From Basidiobolus meristosporus CBS 931.73 (taxonomy: Eukaryota; Basidiobolomycota; Basidiobolomycetes; Basidiobolales; Basidiobolaceae): 64,000 nucleotides of DNA. The stretch lies in the NCBI GenBank assembly GCA_002104905.1, contig MCFE01000136.1, positions 1-64,000 on the forward strand, read 5' to 3'. Positions 34,035-45,921 of this stretch are shown in pieces. The translations under genes and the position numbers were made by a program. The number at the start of each line of letters is the position of its first letter. The stretch's first letter is position 1. The notes beneath the pieces are model-generated. The model searched no databases. It had not been told where the DNA came from and saw only the letters and a program-made list of their open reading frames with translations.

Positions 34035-35755
34035 TAGAGTCTGGGTAGCAAGAATACACGGGGATCTAGGTGGCGTCACCGATGCCCAAATCTGCATGAC
34101 AAAGTAGACTCAAGTCTGACCACCCTTTTTCCTCATGAAGTATTATCTATGTAGTGAGGATAGTTAATCCAGGAGGCTGCAGAGATCTGTTTAGTGGATA
34201 TTTAGTTGAGTACGAATTAGAGTTAGCTAAACGAGGCTTAACATGATGGGACCGTAGCACATCACAGTCACCAATGTTGAATGATCCAACTCATGTTAAA
34301 ATGTGATTGTGTCTCACATGAAACACAAATGAAATGTTTCCTCACGCTCTTTATCCACTAAGCTCTGTTACGGGGTTTCGGGTGGAAATCAACGAGTCAC
34401 ATCAACCAGAATAGGCCAAGGCTCCTCTCCCGTCGTGCCAGCAGAATATTGCCATAGGGCACCGTTTGAAGAGAGGAGGTGCTGTTGTTTACATTCAAAA
34501 GGCCTAATTTTCCCCTTCTCGCCCTTTCTTGGCGGTCCTCGTACCTCGAACAAACTTTATTTGTAGAGCAAGAGTCACTTACCCATGTTCCTTAGCATTT
34601 ACCCACAGAGACGTATTGTGTATGTCACAAGATACCAAGTAACCACCAATCATGCTGGCTCAGATGCGTGCCACTCTCAGTGCAGGTGAATATGTTGTCA
34701 AGAATGTATGGTGTGAACATTTCGCTGCACGTGATCCCGCCCATTCCTCGATGGATCCCTGAAGCTTCGATCACACCGTGTGAAAAGTGGAGGAGGACTG
34801 AAAATAGCCATTAGTCGCCTCACACAACACATGAGAAATCGCCAACCAGGACGATATTTCATACTGAGTTTGAATACCGCTCTCTTCGCTACCAGAGCTA
34901 CAAGCACTTTTTATCCCCAAGCCTCAAATTCTTATGGGGATTTGAGACAGTCGTTGTCCTCTGAGTCAGGGCGCATTGATCGCATGTAAAATCTGTCGTA
35001 TCAGGGCCCAAACCTCAGGCTTAGCACCACAAGACTGGATGTTTTAGTTGTACTATGGAGTGGATATACATCAAGTGACTCGGAAGCTCTTCCGTGGGAG
35101 CGTTTTGCACCTCCTGAAATCCCAAAAAGAATGTTTACAACGGACATTTTCGCACACATTGTTACGAAGACTGATTAGCAGTCACTAGTCACATAGGTTG
35201 TGAGAAATTTAATATATGTCCATGCATAATCAGGGGCTGAGTCGTATTTATAAGGCTTACATTTATGGTAACATAAAAGACTGGATTTTCTCACATTCGT
35301 TTGTTGGCCAAACGAATCAAATGGTAGAATGACTGTGAAAGCCAATAACCGAACAAGCACCTGGAATGGGCAGTCAATAATGCTCATGGTTTACACTTAT
35401 TACGAATAGAGTAGCTTTGTTAACTCCAGAATTCGCACAGCTCGTTCAGAGGTCTCGTGAAGACTAACAGGTTATTCCCTTGTTTGCTTTAATTACGTGT
35501 ATTTAGCTGTTGTTCCATCTGGAGTATTCTCCAATCATGCTAAACTGCTACCTGACCCTTGGATCATAGCCATTTGCCATATTTTAGAACAGAATTACTT
35601 ATACTTTTATGCACCTATAAATTGCGAGGCTCTGTCGCAGCGTATATACTTACAGCTAAACCAAACCTTCATTCAGTATCCGAACTAAAGTGAAAGGAAA
35701 TTGATTGTCCTTTGATATAGTTATCCGTGTACCTCGCTGAGCAATCTTTCCCACC
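34035..35755. other. 1.7-kb gap upstream of the DHTKD1 gene
   Basis: I see no gene. The frames present are short and mutually overlapping. The right end should hold the promoter of the 2-oxoadipate dehydrogenase gene. Confidence 0.5.
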
Positions 35756-38700
35756 ATGTCTATGTTAGTTCGTTTCTCTACTCAACAGGGCAAAAGAGCA
35801 GGCAGCCGCGCCAGCACTCTCTCGTTCCAAAGCAACCTACTCGGACCCATCAAGAGAAAACCATGTATTCTGGCTCCTTCTACCACTTCATTGAGTCATC
35901 GGAAATACCATGTAGATGGAACGTATGGTTATAGAGCTCCCAGGAGATTTACTCTGCCTGATTGTAAGTGGCTTGCAATTGACACCTTGCTGCTGGGCTG
36001 TCACTAATTCTTCGAGTCAAGATACTGCAGAGGAGCTTGCCAATCAAGCAGAAAATGCCAACCTACTCCGACTTGTTCAGGCGTACAGAGCCTATGGTCA
36101 TGAGAGCTCGGTTCTTGATCCTTTAGGCCTTGAGAAGCATGAGTAAGTGAATTCAACCAGACCCCTATACTGCCAATCAATACTGACCGAAGGTTACTTC
36201 GTGCACTTCAGAGCCAGTATAGAGCTAGATCCAAAACGCTACGGGCTCAATGACGAGAACAAGAAATACAACCTTGCGGGTATTCTCCATGTCAACGAGT
36301 CCAAAAGCTCGAAAGCCCCCTTGGACGAGGCGGATCTGAAGACCGTGATCGGGCACTTGAACAAAGTTTATTGCGGAAGAATTGCCTACGAATTCATGCA
36401 TATCCCTAACGTGCACGAGAGAAACTGGTTTTCTCACCGGGTGGAGTCTCTACAAAAAAAGCAGCCCACCGCGGATGAGAAACGCAGAATCTACGAGCTC
36501 CTGGCTCGGTCGGAGGCGTTCGATCACTTCATGGCCAAGAAGTTCACTCAAGTCAAGCGATATGGCCTTGAGGGTGGGGAGAGTATGATGGTGGCTTTGG
36601 ATAAGTTGTTTGAAACTAGTAGCAAATCTGGGATCGTCGAGGTCATCCTTGGTATGCCACACAGAGGTCGTCTGAATCTACTCACCGACCTTCTTCAATT
36701 CAACCCAACTGCACTCTTCCACAAGGTCAAGGGTAATGCCGAGTTCCCCGAGAGCCTTCCAGCTACTGGTGATGTCATTTCTCACTTGGCCAGCTCCCCT
36801 TATCTTGATTATGGGGCTGAAAAGCCGCTCCATGTCTCCATGCTTCATAATCCCTCGCATCTCGAAGCGGTTAACCCTGTGGCAATGGGCAAGGCTAGGG
36901 CCAAGCAGACATTCCTCTACGAGCAAAAAACCGAGAAGGAATGCTTCATTGGAGATAGAGTGATGTGTGTGCAGCTCCATGGAGACGCAGCATTTACTGG
37001 ACAAGGCGTGGTTATGGAAAGTTTGGGTCTTTCGAACCTTCCACACTTCACCTCCGGTGGCTCGGTTCATATTATTGTGAACAACCAGATCGGTTACACC
37101 ACCCCTGCAATCAACGCCCGCTCCACCGTTTATACATCCGATATCGGTAAGATGGTCAACGCCCCCGTGCTTCATGTGAATGGAGACTATCCTGAAGACG
37201 TTGCTCTTGCCGCCACGATCGCCGTCGAATATCGCAACAAATTCCGCAAGGACATCATCCTCGACTTGATGACCTACAGAAGATGGGGCCACAACGAACT
37301 TGACGAGCCTGCATTCACTCAGCCACTCATGTACCAAACCATCCGTTCCAGAAAATCGGTTCCCCAGCTTTACGAAGAGAAGTTACTGGCCGAGAATGTG
37401 CTGTCGTCAGAGGAGGTTAGCAAGTTCAAGCAGGATTACCTGGGCAAGTTAGAGGGCGATTTCCGTGCCGCCGAGACTTTCAAGCCAGAACCCGACCACC
37501 TCAAGGGCAAATGGTCATCGATGATTCTACCCACCGAGACCGTCAGCAAGCTGGATACTGGTGTGGATGCCGATACCTTGAAGTTCATTGGAGAAAAATC
37601 GGTTCAAACCCCGGAGGGTATGGTGGTGCATCCCAGACTACAAAAATACCACGTCCAGAATAGACTGCAGAAGCTGAAGGACGGTAAGAAGATCGACTGG
37701 GCCACCGCTGAGGCATTGGCCATAGGATCCCTTCTGCTCGAAGGATACCATACACGCATTAGTGGGCAGGATGTTGGTAGAGGAACATTCAGTCAACGTC
37801 ACGCTATGTTGGTTTGCCAAGAGACCGAAAATAGCATCATTCCGCTGAACAACATAAGGGAAGACCAGGCCAAATTTGAGGTCGCCAACAGTAGCTTAAG
37901 TGAGATGGCAGTTCTCGGCTTCGAGTACGGGATCTCCATCGAGTCTCCCAACAGTCTTAACATCTGGGAAGCCCAATTCGGCGATTTCTATAACTCCGCT
38001 CAAGTCATCATCGACACTTATTTGTCGAGCAGTGAGACCAAGTGGTTGAGACAATCTGGTCTTGTGATGTTGCTTCCTCATGGGTATGATGGTGCAGGTC
38101 CGGAACACTCCTCCTGCCACATCGAGAGGTTTTTACAGCTCACCAATGATCGTTTCAACGTGTTGGATCCCAACATCCCGGTTAACCCCAACATGCATGT
38201 CGTAAACCCAACCACTCCTGCGCAGTACTTCCATTTGCTGCGACGACAAATGAAGCGCAATTTCCGCAAGCCACTGATTGTTGCTGCTCCCAAGGTGCTC
38301 CTGAAGTCGCCTGTAGCAATTTCCGCCATTGAGGATATGCAATCTGGCACAACCTTCCTTCCAGTGTTGGGCGACAGCACCATCAGTGACAAGTCTGGCG
38401 TGGAGCGAGTTGTCTTTGTCAGCGGAAAGCTGTACTACGAATTAAGCAAGGAGCGCGCTTCCAAGGGACTGGATGGCAAGGTGGCTCTTGTTCGGGTTGA
38501 GGAGCTGTGCCCCTTCCCCAAAGAAGACATCGAGGAGGAGTTGAGCAAATACTCAAACGCCACCGAGTTTGTTTGGTGCCAGGAGGAGCCACAGAACGGT
38601 GGGGCATACACTTTCATGGCCCCCAGACTTGAGCAACTTCTCCCCAAGAGCAGCAAGGGTCTACAATACGTCGGTCGTGGGCCATCTGCTGCCCCTGCAA

Positions 38701-38804
38701 CCGGCATAGCCACCGTGCATCGCCGTGAGCAGGCCCAGATTTTAACGGAGTGCTTTGGGAATTTGAACGATTCGTTTTCAACGCGATTCTCTGCATCTGC
38801 ATAA
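35756..38804 (+). CDS. 2-oxoadipate dehydrogenase E1 (DHTKD1 type), mitochondrial
   Basis: Three exons, 35756-35963, 36022-36142 and 36212-38804 (introns 58 and 69 nt), give 973 residues. The N terminus is Arg/Ser-rich with almost no acidic residues, a mitochondrial presequence. The thiamine-diphosphate E1 fold is clear: GMPHRGRLNLL (about 257), NPSHLEAVNPVAMGKARAKQ (about 328), HGDAAFTGQG (about 367), NNQIGYTT, SGQDVGRGTFSQRH (transketolase Pyr part) and a C-terminal EELCPFP...WCQEEPQN. Details favour DHTKD1 over classical 2-oxoglutarate dehydrogenase: ATGDVISHL in place of SGDVKYHLG, and many DHTKD1-like positions around it. DHTKD1 decarboxylates 2-oxoadipate in lysine, hydroxylysine and tryptophan breakdown, feeding the shared E2/E3. 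Ordinary OGDH remains the alternative. Confidence 0.9.
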
Positions 38805-39095
38805 TTATTTCCACCCTGTGAATCCATCTTTCGTGTAACATACAGGCTCATCACTCGTCGAACCTCACTCGCGTTATAATATACCATACTCTGTACACAA
38901 GAGTGTATACGGAATAAATCCATAATGTTTGATTGATGAATTCTATTGATACTTCAAACGTGTTCTTGGCATTCTCTGGCAATCCGAGGGAAATTCTAGT
39001 TCGCTGAGGATAGTGCAACGAGCGGTAACAGGTCAGGTATCAAACCGTATCATAATGGCCCAGGAGTGTTTGTACAAGTGGAGGGGGGTGGCATG
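38805..39095. other. convergent 3' flanks
   Basis: A short gap between two convergent genes. It holds an AATAAA on the plus strand near 38913, a likely polyadenylation signal for the DHTKD1 gene. Confidence 0.5.
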
Positions 39096-40196
39096 CTATG
39101 GGAAGAGTTGTAGATACTCCGCGACAAATGCGCGTATGAGTAGACTGAAATCGAGGACGGTGTCATGGTCGATTGCATCAGCATTATCACTCATCTGGTG
39201 CCATACTTCTGGGAAGAAGGCAGGAATCAGATGTACGATGGGAACTCCCTTGCTTAAGAATGGTCGGTGATCATCATCGATGTAACTACCATAAAGTTCT
39301 GGATGAAAATATTCCGCCGAGTTGCTAGCACTGACTGAAGTAGATAGCAGGTCAAGCTCCGCAAGACGCTCCTCTAGCTCCACGAACTTCCCAAACTCGG
39401 AGGTGGTTGAAGTCTGAAGATTCCATATAGTCGAACCTCTAACCCCGATGAGGTCCAGAAGAACGAACAACTCGATTGCCTGGATCCGAGTGGTGTTTTT
39501 GTCATTGGGCAGCGGTGTCTTCGACCATCGATCTGCCAGATGTCGTGCTCCGTAAACGGAGTCTGACAATGACCAACTCACGACCGCCTCCTCCCCATCA
39601 AAGAAAACCATCTCCAAGCCGACATCCCGTTTATTACTGTTCAACAACAGCTTGTCTAACGCTAGGGCAACATCCAGGAGAATAGCGCACGATACTGCTG
39701 AGTCTATGGCCCCGATAAATCCGCCTTTTCCCAAGAATTTCGAATCGAAGTGAGCAGCGAGAATCAACTTCCTCGAGGCTTGAGGGGTTTTGGATGCGAT
39801 GATGTTGTTAAAAGATTTAATGCCCAAAGGGGTTGTGTCATTAAACCGGTCTTCCTCAACGTTCCAGCCAAGCTTTCGGAAGTGACTTTTTATGACCTCC
39901 TGCACACGCTTGTTTGCTTGTGTACCAGACACACGAGGGACCAAAAACGGCTTCAAAAGAGCGCCATCCACTCGGAGTCTGTCTGGCACGGATAGATCGC
40001 GTAAATACTTCAAATCCTCCCCACGCAAACCTGCTTCTAGGACCTGAGCTTCGGCTATTTGTTCGTTGGAAGCTTGTTGTTTGAACGAGATCAGGCTAAA
40101 TGTCGACCTGGTGGTAAATGTGAACCATAGTATCCCTGATATTCCCAATATGATGACGGTGATCAGGACCTTCTGATTTCTTGGAATCGAGGCCAT
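39096..40196 (-). CDS. glutaminyl-peptide cyclotransferase-like M28 protein
   Basis: A single exon of 366 codons with ATG 40194-40196. One hydrophobic segment at about residues 9-27 acts as a signal anchor, so the domain would face the secretory lumen (Golgi-type QC). The M28 fold shows HFDSK (about 148), GAIDSAVSC (about 161), FFDGEEA (about 198) and a late DDDHRPFL..GVPIVHLIP..FP..WH segment. The Asp of GAIDSA, the Glu of DGEE and the His of WH correspond to the three zinc ligands of human glutaminyl cyclase, and all are present. The enzyme should turn N-terminal Gln into pyroglutamate on secreted proteins. Length fits the family. It lacks introns. Confidence 0.9.
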   Translation of the reverse strand: MASIPRNQKVLITVIILGISGILWFTFTTRSTFSLISFKQQASNEQIAEAQVLEAGLRGEDLKYLRDLSVPDRLRVDGALLKPFLVPRVSGTQANKRVQEVIKSHFRKLGWNVEEDRFNDTTPLGIKSFNNIIASKTPQASRKLILAAHFDSKFLGKGGFIGAIDSAVSCAILLDVALALDKLLLNSNKRDVGLEMVFFDGEEAVVSWSLSDSVYGARHLADRWSKTPLPNDKNTTRIQAIELFVLLDLIGVRGSTIWNLQTSTTSEFGKFVELEERLAELDLLSTSVSASNSAEYFHPELYGSYIDDDHRPFLSKGVPIVHLIPAFFPEVWHQMSDNADAIDHDTVLDFSLLIRAFVAEYLQLFP

Positions 40197-40867
40197 CCTT
40201 TAGATGACTGTAGCGAACACGCTGGGCCTGGCGCAGTGGAGCCTCATTTTAACCTTTTCCTTCATGAACCCCCTATTAGCCAACTGCTGCTCCCCGTGTG
40301 CGAAACGTTGGTCCAACATGGCAGCTTGCTTGGGGTGCATATGAGCGTGAGCGAGATGCGCGAGGAACGATACTAGAAACGAGGACTTCGACCACACCTA
40401 TCAAATGCACCCAACTATGCTCAACCCGATGCTTCCTACCCTCACGAGGAAGATTTTCGCTTCCACAAACGCATGCTGACGAAGGATCGAGCCAGACTTT
40501 CACCTCCAGCAACCTCTATATTGTTGCTCAACTTCCCGTGCAAACGAGCATCAACAATCATTAAATCAGGTATACGCTTGGGTTTTATAAAAAAGATTTC
40601 GTATTGATACATAATAAATAGAACCTAGAACACAGATGCAAGTACATACATAAAAAGCCCATAACCTATCGATCAATACAAACATGTGGAATCATCTTCC
40701 TGTTCTCAATGGGAGGCCTTGTGTATATCAATAGGATTCATGGGAAATGGTGGTTTCGAATGGCAATATGAGTGATTTTTCTGTACAAAAATATGATTTC
40801 GATGGGTGCCACTACACACTGTAGTAACGAGCGCACCGTCCGTGTTTGATGATTCTTACTGAGCGAC
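40197..40867. other. promoter of the QC-like gene, 3' flank of PP2A B''
   Basis: No gene seen. Frames on both strands at 40200-40564 overlap each other and look like chance. Confidence 0.5.
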
Positions 40868-43800
40868 TTAATAACTTGTCACTGTAGAGCTTTCTCCCTC
40901 GTTTATCAAAGTCTCGGTGGGCTGATCTGTAGATGGAGTCGTAGCAGCAACATCTCCTTGATGCGCACCGAATACGATATCCCCATCTGTATCCTCGTCA
41001 TCTTCATCCCCAAGAGGCGGGATGAGTCTGTCATACTCGATATCCACATACTCGTCCCAAGGATTCGATCCTAGTCTTGGGTTGTGTCGGCCGCCCATTT
41101 TGCGTCTCATTCGTAATTTCTTGGGCCGATTCTCATGCTCAATGTACCGAGCCAAATTGAAAAACATGTCAAAGAACACTGCTGGCTCACGCATTCGCTT
41201 CAGGTCACTCAGTGTGACGAAACTCTTGTTGGTGGGATTAATTAGATCGAACCTAGAGTCCAAACGGTTATTAGAATATTCCATAAGAGTACGTATTATG
41301 AGGTATGTACATTTGGCATATGCTATCCATGTATGGAATTCGTTTGACTCTAGCATACTCCATACGGCTCATCTGCTCCTCATAAAAATGCTCCAATTCG
41401 TACAGACTCAACAGCCCATCGCCATCTGTATCCAAGCAGCGAAACCAATATTCGATGGCGGTGGGAGTGTTTTTATTCACTTCGGATAAAATAAACCCTA
41501 AATGGTAAGGATTGGTCAGTGCCTGTGCAATGCTCTTTTCCGGTTTGACAAACTGTACTTACAGACAAAATCCCTGTAGCTCATATGAGGCTCGCTTCTT
41601 TCCTTATTCGATGCAAGATCAGTAGGCTTCCCACACCCTTCGATAACCCTTTTGACTATCCTCTCGGTCAACGAGCCTTGTGCGTAATAGCATAGGTCAG
41701 TTTCACTTATCTCCAAATCATGGTCATCATCCAGTTCCCAAAATTTGGAATAGATCACATAGAAATCCTTGTATGAGAAACAAGAACGCTTCTGAAGCAA
41801 TAGAAAATTAGCGATGGCTCGGGATGATGCATACTATCGTAAAGATAATCATTACCTTGCGTCGTGTTTGATGTCCACAATCGATCCCTAGTTCAGCTCG
41901 ACGAATGATTGTAACTATTTTTCCGCGTTTGAATTCGGCAAACGACATCCGTCCAGTCCAACTCCTGTTATGGTCGTAAAAGATTCTTGCAATAACCGTC
42001 TCGGCTAAATTTGAAAGGTTGCGTAAGTATGAGAACCAACCGATACTCCCAAGCAATAAATGATACATTACCATATCTATCTTGGAAGCTATCATTTCCG
42101 ACCAGAAAATCAAGTTCTTGGTGACCAGACATAACATCTACATATATACGGTTAAACATCCAATAGTTGATCATCACCTTATGATCTTCGGATCAGACAT
42201 ACCTCGCAATATGACATCGAAATCATCTGGTACTAGAAAATCGTTTCCCCTTTGCTTCAACAAGTAAAATGCAAAAGCATCGACACTTTTGCATTCGCGT
42301 TTCATCATATGCCAAGCCCTTGAATCAATGCATCAGTTAGGACTTGAAGATGTGTGTATCCATTATAAAGACTTACCGGACGATATGTGACCAAGTCAAG
42401 CACGATGTTCCTCCAACCAATTCAACTATCCTATTGAACAACGCCAAACTGAAGTATCTTGGAAGTTGGAAGGCTGAGGTAACAGGGTAGAATGTATCTT
42501 CAGTCACAAATCCTTCTTCATGAAACATTGGCTGGAGTAATGACTGAATTGATATTAAAAGGATGAGTAGTCGGCAATAGACAATGTCTATAAATTAGAA
42601 TATTACCAGCTCGCGAACAATGGTCTGATGCATCTTCAAGGACTCCTGAGGCTTCCCAAGGGGAAAATAGAATTTAGGGATTTGATTGCTACCTTTGGCG
42701 AGTGCATTTGAATTACACTCTTGTACAGTGGACTTCGATTTTGCCACTGGCTCCTGCGAACCGGGATTTGCAGCTGTCGGTAATGGCAATGTTTGAGCTG
42801 AAGTAGCGTACTGGTACTCAATGGATTCAGCTTTCTTTTGGCTTTTTCGAGGAGATGGTGAATCTGATTTATCAGAGCGATCGCTAGTGTCGTCAAGTGC
42901 TCGCTTGGAAGGAGAGGATCCAGTACCGGGCGTACTCGTATTAGCTACCGTTGATTCGCGTAACTCCGCGGCTGCAGCTTTGGTAGCTTCAGTGTCTATT
43001 CTATTTTGTGGAGCCAATACGGCCTTTCGAACCGGCGAAAAAACATGTGCTTGGCGGCCATTCTCCAGATTATCAAGAGGTTTCTTTGATAAAGATATAG
43101 GGAGAGATGATAAAAATACATCGCGGTTAGATTCGACTGTTTCTGGAATACAGAAATTCTGAGAGAGCAATGGGGTTGGGCTGCTAGGCTCTGGTGCTTC
43201 CCGTTGAATAGAATCGATGACCTCCTTAACTCTATCATCGGAATCCTCCTTGGAAGTAGGCGAAGCTTTTTTGAGGCTTGCTTTTTGTTGACTAAACTCC
43301 TCAATTAGAACCCGCTTGGAAGGGGAGCTACTCTTGCAAGGTTCGCGGATTTCATGTGTGGTTTGATTAACAAAGCTTATAAGCTTGTCATTTTCCACAC
43401 TTTTTTCTTTCAGCTTCAATTTTGGTGGGGATAGTTTGATCGAAGGTACTTTATCCTCTGGATCGACCCTCAGTTCGTTTACAAGCACCCGCTTAGATGG
43501 AGATACATGCTCCTTCGAAATAAATCGGAAAGGACTGAAACGACAAGGTGATTTCCCCAGATTTACTAGTCTTTGGCGCGAGTTAAGTGTGGGTGAGCCT
43601 ATATCAAGAGCTGACGAGTTGAATCGAGGAAGTGGAGAAGTAACGCAAGACTCCAAGGCTTAGAAATATATGAGTCAAACGTAAAAAATGACTATCCTGC
43701 CAAAATAACTTACAGCGATTTCCTCTACGGCTACAAGCTGGACTGATGGGTGCAGGCGATTTTGGAGATAAAATGTCTCGAAAGGGAGAACCAAAAACAT

Positions 43801-44017
43801 TTCCACGAATCGGTGTTCCGTTGCCATCTTTGATTCGATGCCGTAAGAAATCTTTAAAACGAGGAGAATAAGAAGCCCTGTCAATTTCTACGCTTCCTGG
43901 CACAGCGATGTATCGGTCGGGAATTTCATCTATACACGGCAGAAGCGGAGATTGGACAATTTCGGAAGGGAGTTTACGGGAAGATTTGGGAGTCTGTGAG
44001 AGCGTTGGCGAGGACAT
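40868..44017 (-). CDS. PP2A regulatory subunit B'' (PPP2R3 family, EF-hand)
   Basis: Nine exons: 43714-44017, 42607-43658, 42377-42543, 42203-42318, 42072-42137, 41856-42004, 41563-41791, 41311-41497 and 40868-41252. Every phase agrees; product 884 residues. The first 430 residues are Ser/Pro/Lys-rich and disordered. From IPKFYFPLGKP (about 435) the sequence follows B'' subunits: SHIVRAWH, FLVPDDFDVILRDV, a VIARIFYDHNR...GRMSFAEFKR block, then two EF-hands. EF1 is DDDHDLEISETD (about 640); EF2 is the canonical DTDGDGLLSLYE (717-728), inside the IEYWFRCLDTDGDG signature. A late TLSDLKR..EPAVFFDMFFNLARYIEHE completes the family pattern. B'' subunits target the PP2A core in a calcium-dependent way. 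ATG 44015-44017 is the first in frame. The family is missing from S. cerevisiae. Confidence 0.93.
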
Positions 44018-45886
44018 GCTTTGTTTTCTGAACAATGAAGTGATAGATTTAAGCAAAGATACTTGAGATGAAGGCAGAAGTTTCCAAATATACTTCGTAG
44101 GAAACCTTGAGCTCTTCAGGGAGTTATTACGCTGATATGTCTAGTCGATAGAACTTTAATACAGCAGACAGACTATTTGATGTTTGTATGCAGGTGTGAT
44201 AGAATAAGGGAAGTTTTGGTTCAGTTGCTCTACTTTTTCATCCGTCAAATCGGCAAGGGTATATGCACTGTTTGTTTACCTTATTCGATTTCTCGGAAGA
44301 CTGGAGTATGGAGTTCAAAACAAATCAAATTTATAACCATCTCATTGGTTGACAAAGGGATATAATTCTCAGGTCAAAATTCGCTGATTGAAGGTTGATT
44401 GTGTGTAAACTACCAAGAATCGCAGTAACAAACTACACGATTGTAACAGACAATACAATGTCCACTATGAAAATTAAGATCTATAAACATAAATCACGAT
44501 AAACTGAACAAGAGAGCTGAAGGCCAATTATATCCATTCACAATAGCTGAGAACGTATTTTTCATACGGTTTGAAGTTTGCTAAGTACGGCTATTTGTAA
44601 AACAAAAGGGGGGCACGCATACTTCTATTCCTCACTGATCGCCAACTAGCCGTTGAATTGAACCAAAGCAAACACCTGCCTACAAGCGTGATAAGTGCAG
44701 GCTTTTGTTGCGGCTTCAGCGAAAAAACTTTTCTTCTAACGAAGTTCTGGGGAATCAGAGTGAAAAACTGTTCGTATCAGGTATAAGATTATAGTACGCT
44801 CAGATCAACTAAAAGGTGGTGCAAAGCGAGGATTCGTCACCATAAACTTCATGAGCAGTCAAGTGTTCTTTGCGTTTGGCTCTTCCGGAGGAACACCTAG
44901 GCTCCCATCACCTTGAGAGCTAGACACCATCTTTGCAAAGTGCTCATCAAGCATATGAAGGGGATAGACATTGACCCAATGTAGTGTATAACAATCGATA
45001 CGAACCTGATATCTTTAATAAAAAAATCCTCAAGTGCAGCAGGCTATGAACATCTGCTGGAACCCCAGATTAATTCATATATTTGCATCATCAATAGTGA
45101 CCAGTGTACATGCAGTTGAACTATGCATGCTCCTGGGATTGCTGTAAATGATGCTACTTCCTAGGTCTCCCGGGTATATATTTGGTGGGCTGGGGTAGAA
45201 AGCGAAGCATCCTTGTGAAATCTTCACTTTGAATACGCCAAACTCGTAGTTGTACAGCAACAATTTAACCTCCTCTTTAATATATCCTACAGCCATTGGT
45301 TAAAATTCATTATCCACTGCATGGATGAATGAATAAAGGAGAACTCGGGACTGTCTAATAAAATACATTGGGGCTATATTCTACCAAGCTCTCCTGTGCC
45401 ACACATTCCAAGAATGTCCATATTCTAGAAAAAACAAATAGATAGGTGCAAAAGCAGCATATTCCATAGTTTGGGTTCTTATAGCATGCGCAGACCTCCG
45501 TCTCTAACCACAAACTTCAGTAACGCTGGATAACTCACTGAACCAAATGCCTGCTCACTCCTAAATGGTGTGCACTGCTGCCACTCTTGGCAACTAACGA
45601 GTCTTTTTAGCTGTATCTGAGTTATTAACTGCAGCACATAAGGGGCATTGAATCAAACGATATTAGTACAATGGAACTAAATTCACGGTATCGGAGAATT
45701 ATACCCACTGTTGCGTAGGAAACCCAATAAGTGAAGAGATAACAAGACCTCGTATGTCGAATGCCGTACAACCATCCATATGGCTTTTGTCATTAGAATA
45801 TGCATGTAAACAAAGCGATACCAACTTTCCCACTCTAATATTCTATCTATGGCAAGATCGTAAAATGATCACTCTGTTGGGTTGAT
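44018..45886. other. first half of a 3.4-kb gap between PP2A B'' and the PH protein
   Basis: AT-rich DNA with short frames (44177-44365, 45075-45296) that match nothing. No gene or RNA seen. The left end is the PP2A B'' promoter. Confidence 0.45.
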
Positions 45887-45921
45887 GATGGTGATGGTGA
45901 TGGTGATGGTGATGGTGATGG
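45887..45921 (+). repeat. (GATGGT)n microsatellite
   Basis: About six perfect hexamer units of GATGGT, flanked by imperfect GATGATG. It lies between genes and is not inside a reading frame I would call real. Confidence 0.9.

Noticed and set aside
36678-37337. A 219-codon minus-strand frame.
   Set aside because: It is antisense to the strongly conserved core of the DHTKD1 gene; a shadow of codon bias.
35756-38804. Annotation as ordinary 2-oxoglutarate dehydrogenase E1.
   Set aside because: The overall fold fits both, but the ATGDVISHL region and surrounding residues follow DHTKD1 more closely. OGDH is kept only as an alternative.
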